Of a stretch of DNA of 64,000 bases, positions 24,283-36,850 are shown in pieces. The DNA is from Erodium maritimum. Lineage: Eukaryota; Streptophyta; Magnoliopsida; Geraniales; Geraniaceae. Position 1 is the stretch's first letter, and the number at the start of each line of letters is the position of its first letter. The notes below the pieces were generated by a model. The model saw only the letters and a list, made by a program, of their open reading frames with translations, ran no database searches and was not told the DNA's origin. The stretch covers positions 248,001 through 312,000 of the forward strand of contig OY997589.1 in NCBI GenBank assembly GCA_963921825.1. Reading direction: 5' to 3'. Both the position numbers and the translations under genes were made by a program.

Positions 24283-26029
24283 TCATTGTGAAACATATGT
24301 CTTTAACTTTGTTGTTGTAATTGTGTAGTGGTGTTGGAAGTGAGGCTGTTTTGTTGTTGTTTTGTGTTGTGGTCTGGGAAGAGAGGCTGTTTGCAAGTTT
24401 TGCCCCCTCCTTGGCTTCATGTGACTGTAATTAGAAAACTTCTAAAGAGTTGTTGATTGGCTAATGTTAGCATCTGTTGAACTTGTAAACCTTACCTTGT
24501 ACCTTGTTTTTGTGAACTTGTACACCTTACCTTGTACCTTGTATTTTACTTATAACCCTTTTCGTTTCTCTGTCCCTGTGTGTTACTTCATTGGTACTAT
24601 TGACCTTACCTTGTACTGTACTTGAATCCTTATCCATTATACATTGCTTTTCTTAATCAACTTTTCTTAATCAGATTATTCGTTTCTTCATTGGAACTTA
24701 TGTTTTGGATTCTTTTCTTGACTCCCACAACCTCTAAATATAATTCTTTTCTTGTATTGATCTAGACGAGTTTGAATTGCACGACATCTCAATATACATA
24801 TCTTTCTATTGATTTTTTGTCCTAATTGCACTTTGCAATGTATGATCCCTAGAGTCAATAACTTTTTTTAAACGAATTTCCATCGTGTATCTTTTTTTTC
24901 AGTGAACTCTACACCCATTTTTTTAAGGATTATCCTTACATCACTTCTCAATGAGCTTGTCATTTGTTTCTTAGCGTGATATCCTTGATAATTCTTTAAT
25001 ATGATATTAAAGTCTGATTTATCCCTCACTTACACCCTCATATCATCTTAATTTGATCCGATATCGTATGATTCTTAGGTCTGACACTCAGTTCTGACTT
25101 GTCTAAACTTAACCTACACATAGATGTAGTAAACACAATTAAGGGTATATGAGTCTTTCCAACCACACTTGAGTTCACATTCATAAGATTCTAGATGATG
25201 TCATGGCCTATGCCACCCTTCCTTCGTCATCTAGATGACCTCATATGTAGCTTAGTGTAAATTGTGTGTGGGTTTGGGGCTAAAAGGGTCATTTTTCACA
25301 CAAACAAAACACCCAACATTTTCAACATTTTCCATTTCTTGTCAAGGTGGGGTTTCTTTGATTTTCAAGAGTCAAAAAGGAAGAATTCAAATTACTTTTT
25401 TTGAAACCAAATAACCTAAAATCTTAATTTGCTACATATAGTCCAAAATTTAATGGGTAATTTACTAGAGAAAATGTACAAGGAGAGCCATTAGGTTAGA
25501 GATTAGATTAGAAATCATCAATGAACATGTGATATTTTATAAACATATAATTAAACGGGTAGAAGTTTATTTAATTTAACATGTGATATTAAATCACATG
25601 TCATCTAAAAACTTAAATCGATAAACAGACGTATAAATATATTATTCAGTCAAACATATAAATTTGTATCTTTTCAATATAGAGGGTTTTGAATTCTATC
25701 CTGAATAACTAAATATGTATTTATGTATTTATTACATCTGGGGTGTGCATTTTGATACTGGTGTCCTTATTTTTAAATAAAAAATTGAATATAAGGTGAT
25801 TACAAATTTGAATTTTAGTAACATATTTGTGTCGAAAATAGAAAATAACATAATTAATTTGTCATTTTCAAGTGGCCCATAATCTCCACATGGTATGAAT
25901 AAAATAACTAAGAAAATTAAATCGCTTTCACTCTTTGGCCCTTTAAGAGCAGAGACAGAGGCCACTCACTCTCGTGCCCTCAACAACAAAGAACACTCTC
26001 CCCTGCTCCGGCGAAACCAAGGCACGAGA
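24283..26029. other. 3' flank of the kinase gene and spacer
   Basis: It begins with the kinase 3' UTR, which has CCTTACCTTGTACCTTG repeated between about 24490 and 24620. The rest is AT-rich without recognised features. Confidence 0.5.
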
Positions 26030-26152
26030 ATGAGCAGCGCCGCCCCAGCACCGCCGCGTCCTCTCCCCACCTCCTTCACCAACCTCCCGCCCCGGCGAGG
26101 CCAAGTCCTCGAGAAGATCATCAAGGGTGGCTCTTCTTCGAAGAAGAAATAA
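26030..26152 (+). CDS. Possible small Pro/Lys-rich protein, 40 aa
   Basis: The frame MSSAAPAPPRPLPTSF... contains PPRRGQVLEKIIKG and ends in a Ser/Lys run before the stop. Its local composition is GC-rich and codon-like against AT-rich flanks. An upstream in-frame ATG exists at 25895, but the sequence between looks like a 5' leader. I do not recognise the family. It has no signal peptide or membrane segment. It could be a genuine microprotein gene or chance. Confidence 0.45.
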   Translation: MSSAAPAPPRPLPTSFTNLPPRRGQVLEKIIKGGSSSKKK

Positions 26153-27258
26153 GTAGTATGGTCTACAATTTTCCTCTCTTTTGTTTCATGTATATATAGA
26201 CATGTGTAATGGTCGGGTTCATTATAGTTTCAAAGTGTAAGTTATGGTATGTATATATAGAGTCGATCTATAAAGATCTGGTCGAACGTTGACGTGTATC
26301 GGTTATCAAAAATTACGATGAAATATGAAGAATACTCGACCCATGTATTTGAGTTTCGTATACTAAAGACTATGGTTGGATTTAGAGCTTTTTGATTGGA
26401 AATGAAACTAACCACGGACAATTGTTCTGGACTAACGAACGTTCTCAATTCAATAGACGAAATGGTAAAATATGTGGTTTTGACGTATTTTTGTGAACCG
26501 TCCACTTTTGGGTGAATGATTTATTGACGTATTTGAATTATGATGAAAGTATATTTAGTATGTTATTGTGTGGGTTAAAAACAAATCCTCCAAAAAGCTA
26601 GGTGGAAATGTGAAAATATTGCAAGGTTTTGACAACACTAACCATAATAGCATCAAAAACAAAGGTACATTTCTCATAAATGGGTAAGCAAGTTGCATAC
26701 TTTAAAAACAAAAATATAATTGTCAAGTGGAAATAGAGTCCAAATTCAATGTTGGAAAGGAAATACTTGACCTTAAAAGGCCCCCACACATACAAAATTA
26801 TATCTATATGTGGTCCTAAGCTAACATATTGTTCAATGAGTTGGGTGGGAGAGAAGGTCTTGTCCATTTCAATTCCACGAAAACAAATATATTCAATTTC
26901 TTGATCGAAGGATTGGTCCATTAAAGACTGTTAATTCATACGAATGCGATTGGTTTATTCAGTCTTCTGTAATGGTAGAATTGATTAGCGACACGATGTT
27001 TCATGCACGAGTGACAAAAGGTGAGCGAATTAAACAAGACGATAAATCATTTGCCCCAGAAATAGAGGATTAGCCAAAATTCACTTTTTTCATCGATTCG
27101 TCCATCGAGTTCTCTTTGCATTACAATTTACAGATATTATAAAATCCAAGTTTCCAATCCATCGTCAACCATCTTAATTTGATCTTCTACATATTTTCCA
27201 ACTTCAACTTTCAAAATCTCATGATATCTCTTGTTGTTGATCTTCAAATCTCATGACA
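26153..27258. other. Intergenic, nothing recognised
   Basis: AT-rich spacer with short open frames only. No repeat family was recognised. Confidence 0.5.
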
Positions 27259-27263
27259 TCTCT

Positions 27264-27525
27264 TGTTGAAGTATAAACTCACATCGACTAAATATAAGAA
27301 TAAAGAGCTACTTATAATAAACCCACATCGGAAAAATATAAAGATAAAGTGCTACTTATAAAGGCTATGGCCACACCCAACTAACAAGGTTAATCTTTTA
27401 GTTGTGGAAGCCCGACCCAATATAAGTGGCCAAAATTTACATGGTATCAGAGCTGGTTCGGCCCACGGCCCATTTGTCACCTTTTAATTGTGGAAGCTCA
27501 ACCATATAAGTGGCCAAAATTTACA
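27264..27525 (+). mobile_element. TRIM fossil, 262 bp
   Basis: A left terminal repeat of about 178 bases (27264-27441, starts TGTTGAAGTATA, ends AAATTTACA) is followed by the primer-site-like TGGTATCAGAGC at 27442. A shortened second repeat ends at 27525 with the same AAATTTACA. TCTCT flanks both sides (27259-27263 and 27526-27530). It has no coding sequence, is incomplete, and is related to the element at 29316-30378. Confidence 0.8.
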
Positions 27526-27530
27526 TCTCT

Positions 27531-28196
27531 TGTTGTTGAACTTCGAAAAAAAAACTCATTACAATTTCTAGTTTTTTTCTAGATTAATATTAAAAAGGTC
27601 ACATTAATCGATCTTATGTTGGGGATTAAGCTGCTGATAAATTAAATCTCAAATATAAAGTTTGGTTTTAGGAGAAAAACTTATTGTGGGTGTCAATTCA
27701 AAAGGTCGACCACAAGAATCAAAGTAGGTAGTGTAACGCACGCTCGTTAATGAATGACCCCACTAGCTTTGTTCTTATCCAAACCAAATCCACATAATAA
27801 ATAATAATTAATAGCATACTTTTTTTTAGTCCTTGCAGTTTTCATCTCAAAAGAGACTGATTCATAGCACATGTAGAACATAACTTGGGCTGATATAATC
27901 AAAATCTAACTATATAGCCATAGGTACATAGCTCAAGATCCAATTTCCTTGCCCTTAATAACTTGGGCTGGGCTTTAGCCCAAATAAGCAGATAGGCCCA
28001 ATAAATAATCACTATAGTATGATAAAATCCAATCTAATAAGAAGAAGAATGAGATGGACAGATGGTCAGTTTTCTAAAAAATAAAGAAAGAAAGAGATGG
28101 TCAAACTATGATTTTATGGGGATTTAGTGGTTCTCCACTATTTTCACATGCATAACAACATATAAATACCTTAATAACACAAATCTAACCTTAAAC
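27531..28196. other. Intergenic, nothing recognised
   Basis: AT-rich spacer without a coding or repeat signal. Confidence 0.5.
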
Positions 28197-28208
28197 TATG
28201 TGGAAACC

Positions 28209-29026
28209 AAACTTCAGGCGGCAGAGAGACCTAATTCTCTCTGCGCGCGGCCCTTCCCCACCATCCTCCATGGCAGCTCCCTGCCTCCACCATCGAAGCT
28301 CCGACTTCAAGGTTCTCCACTACCTCCAGGTGAGGTCCTTTCTACCCTACTTAAGGTCCACCGCCGCTGTCATCACCGTCCATTGCCGCCTACCAACCGC
28401 TCCCTCAACCCGCGTCCTGCTTCCCGGACGTCTCTCAGCCACCGTGACCCTCCTGCCATTCTCCGGGTTACGGGCGTCATGCGCCAACGCCGGCATGGGT
28501 CCGTCCCCTCGATGGATATGGGATGCGGGAGGAAGGACGATAAGCCGGGGTCTGCCTCCACGGCATCCGAAGTCGGGACCCTCGATCTCGAACAAACCGC
28601 TGCGGGTCGAAACGATGTTCTCGTCTTCCGCACTACTTCGAAAGATCCGGGCAAATCAAGACGAAGAATTGACGATACCAGATCGCTCCAATGGCACGGG
28701 GCCTAGAAGACCTGGCATCGCAGATTTGGTAGTTTGCTCTTTCGATCGTGTGCTAATTTTTTATCCTGTTTTAGGTCGAATAAATTATTGGTTATTCACT
28801 GTGCTAGGTCGAATAACCTTTTGGCTCACTAAGTTTAGGACTTTGGTTTGTTATTTCCTTGTAAGGTTGGATAGAGGAACTCTTGAGTTCGGATCTGCGA
28901 ATCAAAGCAGACTATGCGTATGGAACCATGTGCGCCCGACGGGCTACGACCGGTTGGGACAAAAAGCTGGTATCTGGGATTGTTATGTCCCTTCTTGTAA
29001 CTACCTCTTTCCCGTTTAAAAAAAAT
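28209..29026 (+). mobile_element. A-tailed 0.8-kb retroposon (copy 3, full length)
   Basis: A 12-base duplication, TATGTGGAAACC, flanks it at 28197-28208 and 29027-29038. The 3' end is TTTCCCGTTTAAAAAAAA, like plant LINE tails, suggesting mobilisation by LINE machinery. An open frame runs almost end to end (28198-29019, 273 residues), with RWIWDAGGRT and ALLRKIRANQDEELTIPDRS shared with the copy at 31447-32256. There are no reverse-transcriptase motifs and no clear tRNA-type A/B boxes. The family is unknown to me. Confidence 0.8.
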
Positions 29027-29315
29027 TATGTGGAAACCTCTTGTAACTTTTCATTCAACCCAAAACAAGCAGTGAAATATTCGAAATTTCCCGTCAATAT
29101 TGACGGTTTAAATCTCGATCAAGATATATTGTACATATGTTCCTACTCTTTTTACGGTCGATTTTAACTTGAATAATTAGTGTACCCTTTCTTGTAGACT
29201 AATATCAACGCTTAGTATTGTTTATCGAGAAGAAAATGCCCACATGCCTTTTAACCTAAAACGAAAGTATCACGGCATGAATTTCACTTGTATATTATAT
29301 ATTTTTACTTCATAT

Positions 29316-30378
29316 TGTTGAAGTATAGTCGCACATCTAATAGAAAAGAAAAGAAAATGACAACTTATAAAGGGTAATCTCACACATATCCAACAATGTT
29401 GACCTTTTAGTTGTGGAAGCTCAACCCGATATGAGTGATTAGTTTTAAATAAAAAATTATATGGTAACAGAACTGGTTCGAACCACAGCCCGTTTGTCAC
29501 CTCTACGGCTCCACCCTGTGGCCTCTGATCTATATGTGATGTCCAGTCCTACTATGATTCATGTGTAGATGTCAGGTTTTGTTATAAGCAACATGTAGGT
29601 GTTCATCCTTACACGGGGGGAGGTATAATTTCACATATAATAAAAATGAAGACAAAATAACTATTTTTTTCCCGCACTCAGTTTTCCTTTACCAAAATCG
29701 ATAACCCATTTCCGCCCAACACCAAGAAATGTTCCAAAGTGAGATGACCAGTATCTCTACTGAGCAGATGAGACTGTAAATACTAATACAGTCATATATG
29801 TCCTCCAAAAGCACGAGCTAGCAAAAAAATGAGACTTTGAAGCACGACATTGGAAGATGGGGAGGTCTGGAGGGAAGTAGAGCACCGAAAGTCGGAGATG
29901 TGACTCATACCAGGCCAAATCTATAAACAGAGAAGAAAGGCGAATGGTCTTTATCAGCACGAACAAGGAAGAGGCTGGACCAGACCAGCGTCGATCCACA
30001 CCTGGGCAAGTGAAAAAAAGCTTCTCACAACCGGATCTAAGAAAGTCGCCACCGTCGAATATGAGATAAAATCACCGAACTTCACCGTAGGATAACGGAG
30101 AAGAAGAAAGGAGGGAAGGAGGATCGGGAGAGCGAAGCCGCCACTAGTGAACCTTATGGTTGTGTAGACTAGGAGACCCCCCGGTAAAGGTTAGGGTAAT
30201 GAGCGATGGGGGAATAAGGAGGAAGAGAGGAAGGTTTTTTAGAGAGAGGTTAAAGACTCTCTCTAGAACGAAGTGATTGTTTGTTTCTTGGTAAAGTCAC
30301 ACTCAACTAACAAAATTGACCTTTTAGTTGTGGAAGTTCGGCCCGATATAAGTGGCCAGTTTTAAACAAAAATTTATG
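29316..30378 (+). mobile_element. TRIM fossil carrying an inserted LINE-like fragment
   Basis: The first terminal repeat is 29316-29461 (TGTTGAAGTATA...), followed by the primer-site-like TGGTAACAGAACTGG at 29462 and a short non-coding interior. A purine-rich tract precedes the second repeat at about 29617. The second repeat is interrupted from about 29655 to 30290 and resumes with TTTTAGTTGTGGAAG, ending near 30378. It belongs to the same family as 27264-27525. Confidence 0.7.
29655..30290 (-). mobile_element. LINE-like 5' region nested in the TRIM
   Basis: GC-richer sequence ends at the right with AGAGAGAGGTT and CTCTCTCTAGAA, resembling the 5' end of the element at 8747-13244. T-rich sequence lies at the left edge. 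The boundaries are approximate and no target duplication was confirmed. Confidence 0.4.
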
Positions 30379-30554
30379 AGGGTTAAATATAGAAACCTAC
30401 CCTTATATATTGGTCACGAACAATAAGCCACTTAAATTTAAAATTGTTAAATACATAACCTTATTTTGATCACATGACAATTACGTGCACATGTCATATG
30501 AATTGGTCACATATTACTTATATATATTTATGAATGAATCATACATCTTATGAA

Positions 30555-30730
30555 TTGGTCACATATTATTTATATTGTCATCCGTGATTAATAATTACAT
30601 TTGATTTAATTTACAATATTTACATGGTGTAAGCTAAACTCTTTGATCACATATTATTTATATTGTCATCCGTGATTAATAATTACATTTGATTTAATTT
30701 ACAATATTTACATGGTGTAAGCTAAACTCT
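30555..30730. repeat. 88-bp direct tandem duplication
   Basis: Two adjacent, practically identical 88-base units (about 30555-30642 and 30643-30730) contain TCACATATTATTTATATTG and end GTAAGCTAAACTCT. The near identity implies a recent slippage or replication event. The rest of 30379-31429 is AT-rich spacer with nothing recognised. Confidence 0.85.
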
Positions 30731-31446
30731 TAACCAAGCAGTAAAATCGGACATTAAATATTGCATAAGGAGAAAGTAAGCAAAATTGCTGCTAGAGAGT
30801 GACATATGAGGATTGCAACTTTTGACCAAAAATGGAGTGAAGTATGAAGTCTAGAAGACTTTCAAATGTATATGGAAGGTTGAATGAATCTATGCATAAT
30901 TGCATGATTGACCAAACTCTTTAAAAGGAGACACCCCCATCACCATCTCATTCTCTTTTGCCATTTCTATAATTCTACTTCTTTATTTATCTATTAATTA
31001 ATTAAATATTTTATCCACACAACCATCATCATCACCCCTCCAAATCAAACCTCCATTGCTCCACACCACATTTAATATTAATATGTTGACCAAACTTTTT
31101 CAAACACAACTATGCATCTTGCTTCATATTTGAACCGATATTAATTTGAGTTATAGTTAATGCAATGTAATTTAGGTTTTTAAATTAGAAAATAGAATAT
31201 AACATAAAGTTACATATTTTAATCCAAATCCATTGCTATTGTTGGATTAGAATGTAAAATAGATATCGAACTCTAAAAACACGATATATTGTAAAGCAAA
31301 CGTAAAATAAAAAAAATAAGAATTATCTTGAGTCATTAGGTTAAGTAGATTCAATGACCTATATTTTTTATAAGGAGGTGCTCAACAATAAAATAAAATT
31401 TTAAATTCTTCATATTTTTGGCTCATGTGAATCTTCTATTAAGTTT

Positions 31447-32256
31447 TTTTTGAAACGGGTAATCGGAGATTTTCATTAATACCAATAGGTAATCCAACAG
31501 GATGAGGCGTGACCGCCCCAGGTTCCAGATGTATGTCCGTGCCGACCGTAGCAAGCCCATCGCTCATGGACCCATAATAATAGCCCCCTTGGATTCGTGG
31601 GCACAAACTCAAGACAACTCCTTACCAACGTCTCAAAACAACGAGACTTGAAACGAAAAGTCCTAATCAATAGAATGTCTAACCAACAATTTATTCGACC
31701 TAAAACAGAATAAAAAACTAGCACACGATCGAAAGACCAAACTACCAAATCTGCGATGCCAGGTCTTCTATGCCCCGTGTCATTGGAGCGATCTGGTATC
31801 GTCAAATCTTCGTCTTGATTCGCCCGGATCTTTCGAAGTAGTGCGGGAGACGGGAGCAATGATTCAAGACCCCGACCTACCGTCCCTCCTCCCGGATCCC
31901 AGATCCATCTAGGGAGCAGGCCCATGCCGGCGAGGGGTGACCCTGGGGCGGTAAGCCGCTGCAGCTGGAAGATGGCGTGTGGAGCCCGTTTTCCGGATAA
32001 CGGCAGGGGGGCCACAGTGGCTACTGGCTCGAAGGCGGGGCCGGTCCGGTGACGCAGGAACGGTAGCGCGAGACGAGGGAGAGACCGTGGAACGGATTGA
32101 ACGATAGGCGGCAACATGTGGGGGTAGACCGGTTGCAAAAAAAGACAAAAACAAAAAAATAACACCCATAAATAGGTAGAGTGGACCCTGGTGGTTAGGG
32201 TAGAAGAGCGCTCTGCGCAGCCCCTAGGGTTTTTTTTCCTACTTGATGATATGATT
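31447..32256 (-). mobile_element. A-tailed 0.8-kb retroposon (copy 4, full length)
   Basis: A 17-base duplication, AATCTTCTATTAAGTTT, flanks it at 31430-31446 and 32257-32273. On the minus strand it ends with ATTACCCGTTTCAAAAAAAA. An open frame of about 270 residues (31476-32288) includes RWIWDPGGGTVGRGLE and ALLRKIRANQDEDLTIPDRS, in the same frame as copy 3. Confidence 0.85.
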
Positions 32257-32273
32257 AATCTTCTATTAAGTTT

Positions 32274-35200
32274 GTTCCAATATACCATTGAATTTTTGTT
32301 TTTATTTTAAGATTCAGTTTACATCAGATTATATACATTATATATCATTTGATAAGAATTTCGAATGTTTATCTAATCAAATTTTAACTATATTGGACCT
32401 TACATCAACATATAATAACAAATATCTCTTGTAACATATATTTTTGCATACATCAACATAATAGGAATCTTTTCAAGTCACACATTTCCTTGGAAAACAA
32501 TATATACTAATCTTATAAACTTTAGGGGTGAATAATAAGTATTGGGGGTAAATAGTATCTACATGCTAATTATTAGTTCATAAGGTGGGTCCAAATCTGA
32601 AAAGGTTTCTTATAATATTACCTAATCTCTTGCACTAATTAATTTTTTTTAGGTCTTATTATTGGATTAGAGATATTTTATTGATTAATGTCCATTGAAC
32701 ATCCACGAACGTGGCTGAAATTGGTCAAAGAAGCTGAATCTCTACTTGTTTTGTCTAAGTGGTTAATTCAAACTAATCTTTACCCATGCAAGTAATAAAT
32801 AGTATGATATGCATTCACATTCTATTCAATTTAAATTTTCATAGATAATATATTTATATCATTATATTGAATGATTTTTTTAATTAATTTTAACAAAAAA
32901 ATATAGATTGATGCTGGTAAATAATCGAACATACAAGAAACGTGTCACTTTATATATCTATCGACATGTGTATTTGACCTTTTTGTTTGCATACTAGGTT
33001 TGATTTCAAACTTCCACATATATACATAACTACAAAATTATCTTATCCTATTCGAGTCAAATAATTCTAATTCCATGACCATTTCAAAACCCACAAAGCT
33101 AAACGAAATTAGTCGGATAATTAATATTGCCTACAATATAGTTTAGAGAGGTTGGTGAATTTATCAGTCAAATTTAGGTTATGTTCTATGTAATACAAAG
33201 AAAAAGACAAGAATATGATTCTATTATGACATTACATTAATGTTTCCAATGCGCAAATCAATTCCTAGTTAGACTATTGTTTATTTATTTTTTCTAACTC
33301 TGATGTTCAATTCAAATTGGAGAAGATTTACTTTGTTTTGGGTCATATTGATGAGTTGATGGTGGAAACTAATTATTTATTACAACATCATTGGTTTCAC
33401 ACTAATGATTCGGGCTTAGAGCAACCATTTGTTAGGCAGCTTTTCGTAGATATTCATGAAGAAGTGTATATGTATTGTTTTTACACTTTATATGTCTTAT
33501 CCATAGAATAATATAGCATAGACCAAAGTAACATGTTCTCGAACAAAACCAAAAGCATATTCTTTGTCTGTAGTTGCATGATTTGTTTGGAAACGTAAAA
33601 TTAGGATGAATTGAATGAGATAAGAGCATCTTCGTAGAGGTAGTGTTAAGGGGACGTTAGAGTATCTTTGTTTGAGAGACGTTACTGTCTAAGTAGTGGT
33701 AGAACAGAGTACTGGTAGTGTTAAGTAGTGTCAACGATTGGAGAGGAGATGGCAGGGCAACGCTATGCGGGAGGGTAGCTCCCAAACGACGCAACAGATC
33801 AATGAAAAGCTATTTTAAAAAAACGGAATGAATGAAATTTGATTAGATAACTGATAAACTTATGGTTATAAAATAAAAAGTGTAGCTATATTTTCTCTTT
33901 CATGTTCTCTTTCATATGTGACAATATTGTTTCTCTCTCATCTCCTTCTATCTTGGTACAAATTAGATACAACTGGTATTGAGAATTTTCTTAACGGGGG
34001 TGGTATGGAGCTCGAGTAACATCAAGAGGAGCAGAGGACGCCAACTGATGGGGAAGACAATGTCGCTAGGGATAGTTACATTCGATCCTATCTCGTGTCT
34101 CATATTCACCCGAATCCCAACCCAAACACGAAAAAAAAACATATATGACCCGACCCGAAAGGAATATTTTGGTGGCATATAACATAAGGGATAGTTATTG
34201 TATCAACTATAACTTTATGTTTATTAAATATGCAACTATGTTACACAAAAGAATACACGTGAATGGCAAGCTTTATATTGGGGAGAGCCAAGTGCATGAA
34301 CTTTGAGATGTTTTGGGAAAACTTGCCTAACCTTCTTCAACTTTGGTAGTACAAACAAGAACATAAATTAACAATTTTGTATTTGGCCTAAAAACTATTT
34401 TGCTGACCGTCGCTAGCTTGTGTAGGGCACAGTGTGACATGATCAAAACTCAAGAGCAGACAAATAAGGGATAGAGAAATGGATAAATATTGATTATTTG
34501 TTGGTTAATTGTCTGATAATTTGTTCCTATACTCGGATACTGAGGTTTTTTTGTATAACAATGCTCTTTCATGTATCAGGTTTTTCTTTTGTCGGGATTG
34601 TTTTGAAACTGAACTATCATGTCAGTGCTCGTCTTTCAGGTCTATAGCTAGACCACCTTTACCTCATACTCTTCTTTTACCTCGTGAGAGGTTTCATTTT
34701 ATATATTTGCTTTGCTGATAAAAAAAACATGTGTATTGAGTAAAATATGTTTATAGACAAGGATGAATTCATGTTCAAGTCACCATGTGTTACATAGACC
34801 ATGAAAGACGCCAGTTACAATATCAACGGACAAAACATTCGTGAGAACAAGTACAATAGTGTCTTATTTAGATTGTTTTTGTCTGTTAAATTTATTGGTT
34901 GAGAAGTGAGAAATTAGAAAAGACCATACTATCATAAGGAAGGGGTTGTTCCGTAAGAATGTTACTGTTTGTTAATTATTTATATGTATTATTTAATTAA
35001 TTAAATACGACTTGTGTTAAAGATACATATAGATTATTGATTAAGAACATAGTTTCATTGCTATTAGCTTAGAAATACATTAGATTATGCATGTATATCT
35101 ACTTAATTTCATCACATTATTTATCCTCCACTCGATTTCCTCATTTACTCAAAATGAGGGAATGTGACACACGCCGATTAGTTGGGGAGGAATGGATATC

Positions 35201-35629
35201 GGGCCTCTAATCATTAGCGTGAGCCTCCTCTAGTATAGGCCTGACTCGATAACAGAGACCGACACTCTGTCTCCAATGGGCCAGTGTGTTAGAAAATAAG
35301 TCCAAGAAATGAGAAGAAAAAAACTACATATCTGAATAAAAACAAGATTGCCAATGAGTTGAAGACGAAATCAAAATTATCGGCATTGAATAGGAAGACC
35401 TAAAAGAATAATTACATATGAATCATGGTGTTTTATGTTCCATTAAGTGATATTATATACTTCATAAGTATAGGTAAAAAAATAAGAATACTCTCATATA
35501 TGTGTTGCTCATGTACATTATACATAGTACAATATTTTGACATCAACCCATTCGAAGTTAAACATCAGTTCACATGTCCTGGTAAAACCACTACATCCTC
35601 GGACAAACACTGTCGGAAAATCATCAAGC
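32274..35629. other. Intergenic AT-rich spacer
   Basis: No gene was recognised. The segment 34505-34728 ends TTTGCTGATAAAAAAAA and looks like a 5'-truncated plant LINE 3' end, but no target duplication was found. Short open frames at 33317-33511 and 35425-35658 have no family match. Confidence 0.45.
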
Positions 35630-35790
35630 TGACGTCACTCCAAGGTTCATGCTCATGACATGGCCGCCATGGCCCACCACCACGAGTGAGTGTCTTTGAC
35701 TCACGTGCAACAACGACCCAATGATTCAAACTGCCACATCGGATCAATTTATTTATTACATCCCTCCACTACTCACAACACTATATATAT
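35630..35790 (+). promoter_or_regulatory. ERF gene promoter with bZIP, GCC, W-box, G-box and TATA motifs
   Basis: In order: TGACGTCA (TGA/bZIP palindrome) at 35630-35637, GCCGCC (GCC-box core, bound by ERFs) at 35663-35668, TTGAC (W-box core) at 35696-35700, CACGTG (G-box) at 35702-35707, and TATATATAT at 35782-35790. The motifs are seen directly; their use in stress- or jasmonate-linked control is inferred from the ERF1-type gene downstream. Confidence 0.55.
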
Positions 35791-36036
35791 AGCTCCTCAC
35801 CACCTTTTTCAAACTACGAACTTCATATCAACACAGACCAAAGACCACACTCAACCTCAAAGACCACCAAAGATCTCACACAAATATTCAAACCCCAAAA
35901 CCCATCACCAAAGATCCAATTTTTACACAAAATCCTCTTCTTAATCCCAATTTTCTCCACAACCCATTGTCAAGATTCAAGTTTTGATCAAAACCCAGAT
36001 CCCATTTCTTCGATTTCGATCCAAAATCGAAAAAAA

Positions 36037-36747
36037 ATGGATTCTTTCTCCTTTTTGGACCAGTATTCTCATTACCCAGAACCTGAGTTTCCATTCGAAT
36101 CTCGAGAATGGAACGACAACCACAACAGTTACTACCCAGAACCCGAATTCTCATTCGAATCCCGAGAATGGAACAACAACAGTAACAACAACAACCAATC
36201 ACTAATCTCATTCTCCACAAACTCCTCGTCCTCCTCGGCCAAAGCCGACGACGACGCCAGCTCGGTAGCCGAGGAGACGGAGGCGGAGACCTCCTACAGG
36301 GGCGTCAGGCGGCGGCCGTGGGGGAAGTACGCGGCGGAGATAAGGGACTCGACGAGGAACGGCGTTCGAGTCTGGATCGGGACGTTCGACACCGCCGAGG
36401 AGGCGGCTCTGGCGTACGACCAAGCCGCATTCGCGCTCAAGGGCTCGTTGGCCACCATGAACTTCCCGGCTCAGGTGGTCTACGACTCGCTCCGGGCGAT
36501 GGATTACGGGTACGAGGAGGGCTCTTCGCCGGTGATGGAGCTGAAGAAGAGGCACTCCCTGAACCGGAAGTCGGAGAGCCGGCGGAGGAGAGGAGGGAGA
36601 GGGAAGAAGGTGTCTGAACAAGACAATAATCATGGTAATAATTTTGACGATAACAATGTGGTAGTTTTCGAAGATTTGGGACAAGATTATCTGGAGGAGC
36701 TTCTCGGGATGTCTCATGATAGTACTGGTTTTGCGAGTAATTACTGA
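36037..36747 (+). CDS. AP2/ERF transcription factor, group IX (ERF1-like), intronless
   Basis: A 236-residue nuclear DNA-binding regulator expected to bind GCC-box promoters in ethylene/jasmonate and defence responses. The single AP2 domain covers about residues 86-144 ([18 protein letters not shown] ... [17 protein letters not shown]), with the Ala/Asp pair typical of ERF rather than DREB. A basic patch ([11 protein letters not shown]) follows and can serve as nuclear localisation signal. The C-terminal acidic motif [16 protein letters not shown] matches the CMIX-type activation motif of the ERF1/ORA59 group. The N-terminus repeats YPEPEF-FESREWN twice, an internal duplication of about 16 residues. 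The start is the first ATG of the frame, about 250 bases after the TATA box. Confidence 0.93.
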   Translation: MDSFSFLDQYSHYPEPEFPFESREWNDNHNSYYPEPEFSFESREWNNNSNNNNQSLISFSTNSSSSSAKADDDASSVAEETEAETSYRGVRRRPWGKYAAEIRDSTRNGVRVWIGTFDTAEEAALAYDQAAFALKGSLATMNFPAQVVYDSLRAMDYGYEEGSSPVMELKKRHSLNRKSESRRRRGGRGKKVSEQDNNHGNNFDDNNVVVFEDLGQDYLEELLGMSHDSTGFASNY

Positions 36748-36850
36748 TCTGCCCCCTGCTGATCTTGTCGGCGTGCCACGTAGGATTTAAAGTTTTGACT
36801 TCTTTTTTTGTCTTTGTTTATGACTAGTGTAAGGGGTAGCAAAATCCTGA

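Noticed and set aside
33630-33790. MITE starting GAGCATCTTC
   Set aside because: No matching inverted end or target duplication was found nearby.
36208-36717. 169-residue open frame on -
   Set aside because: It is antisense to the ERF coding region; GC-rich third positions keep it open.
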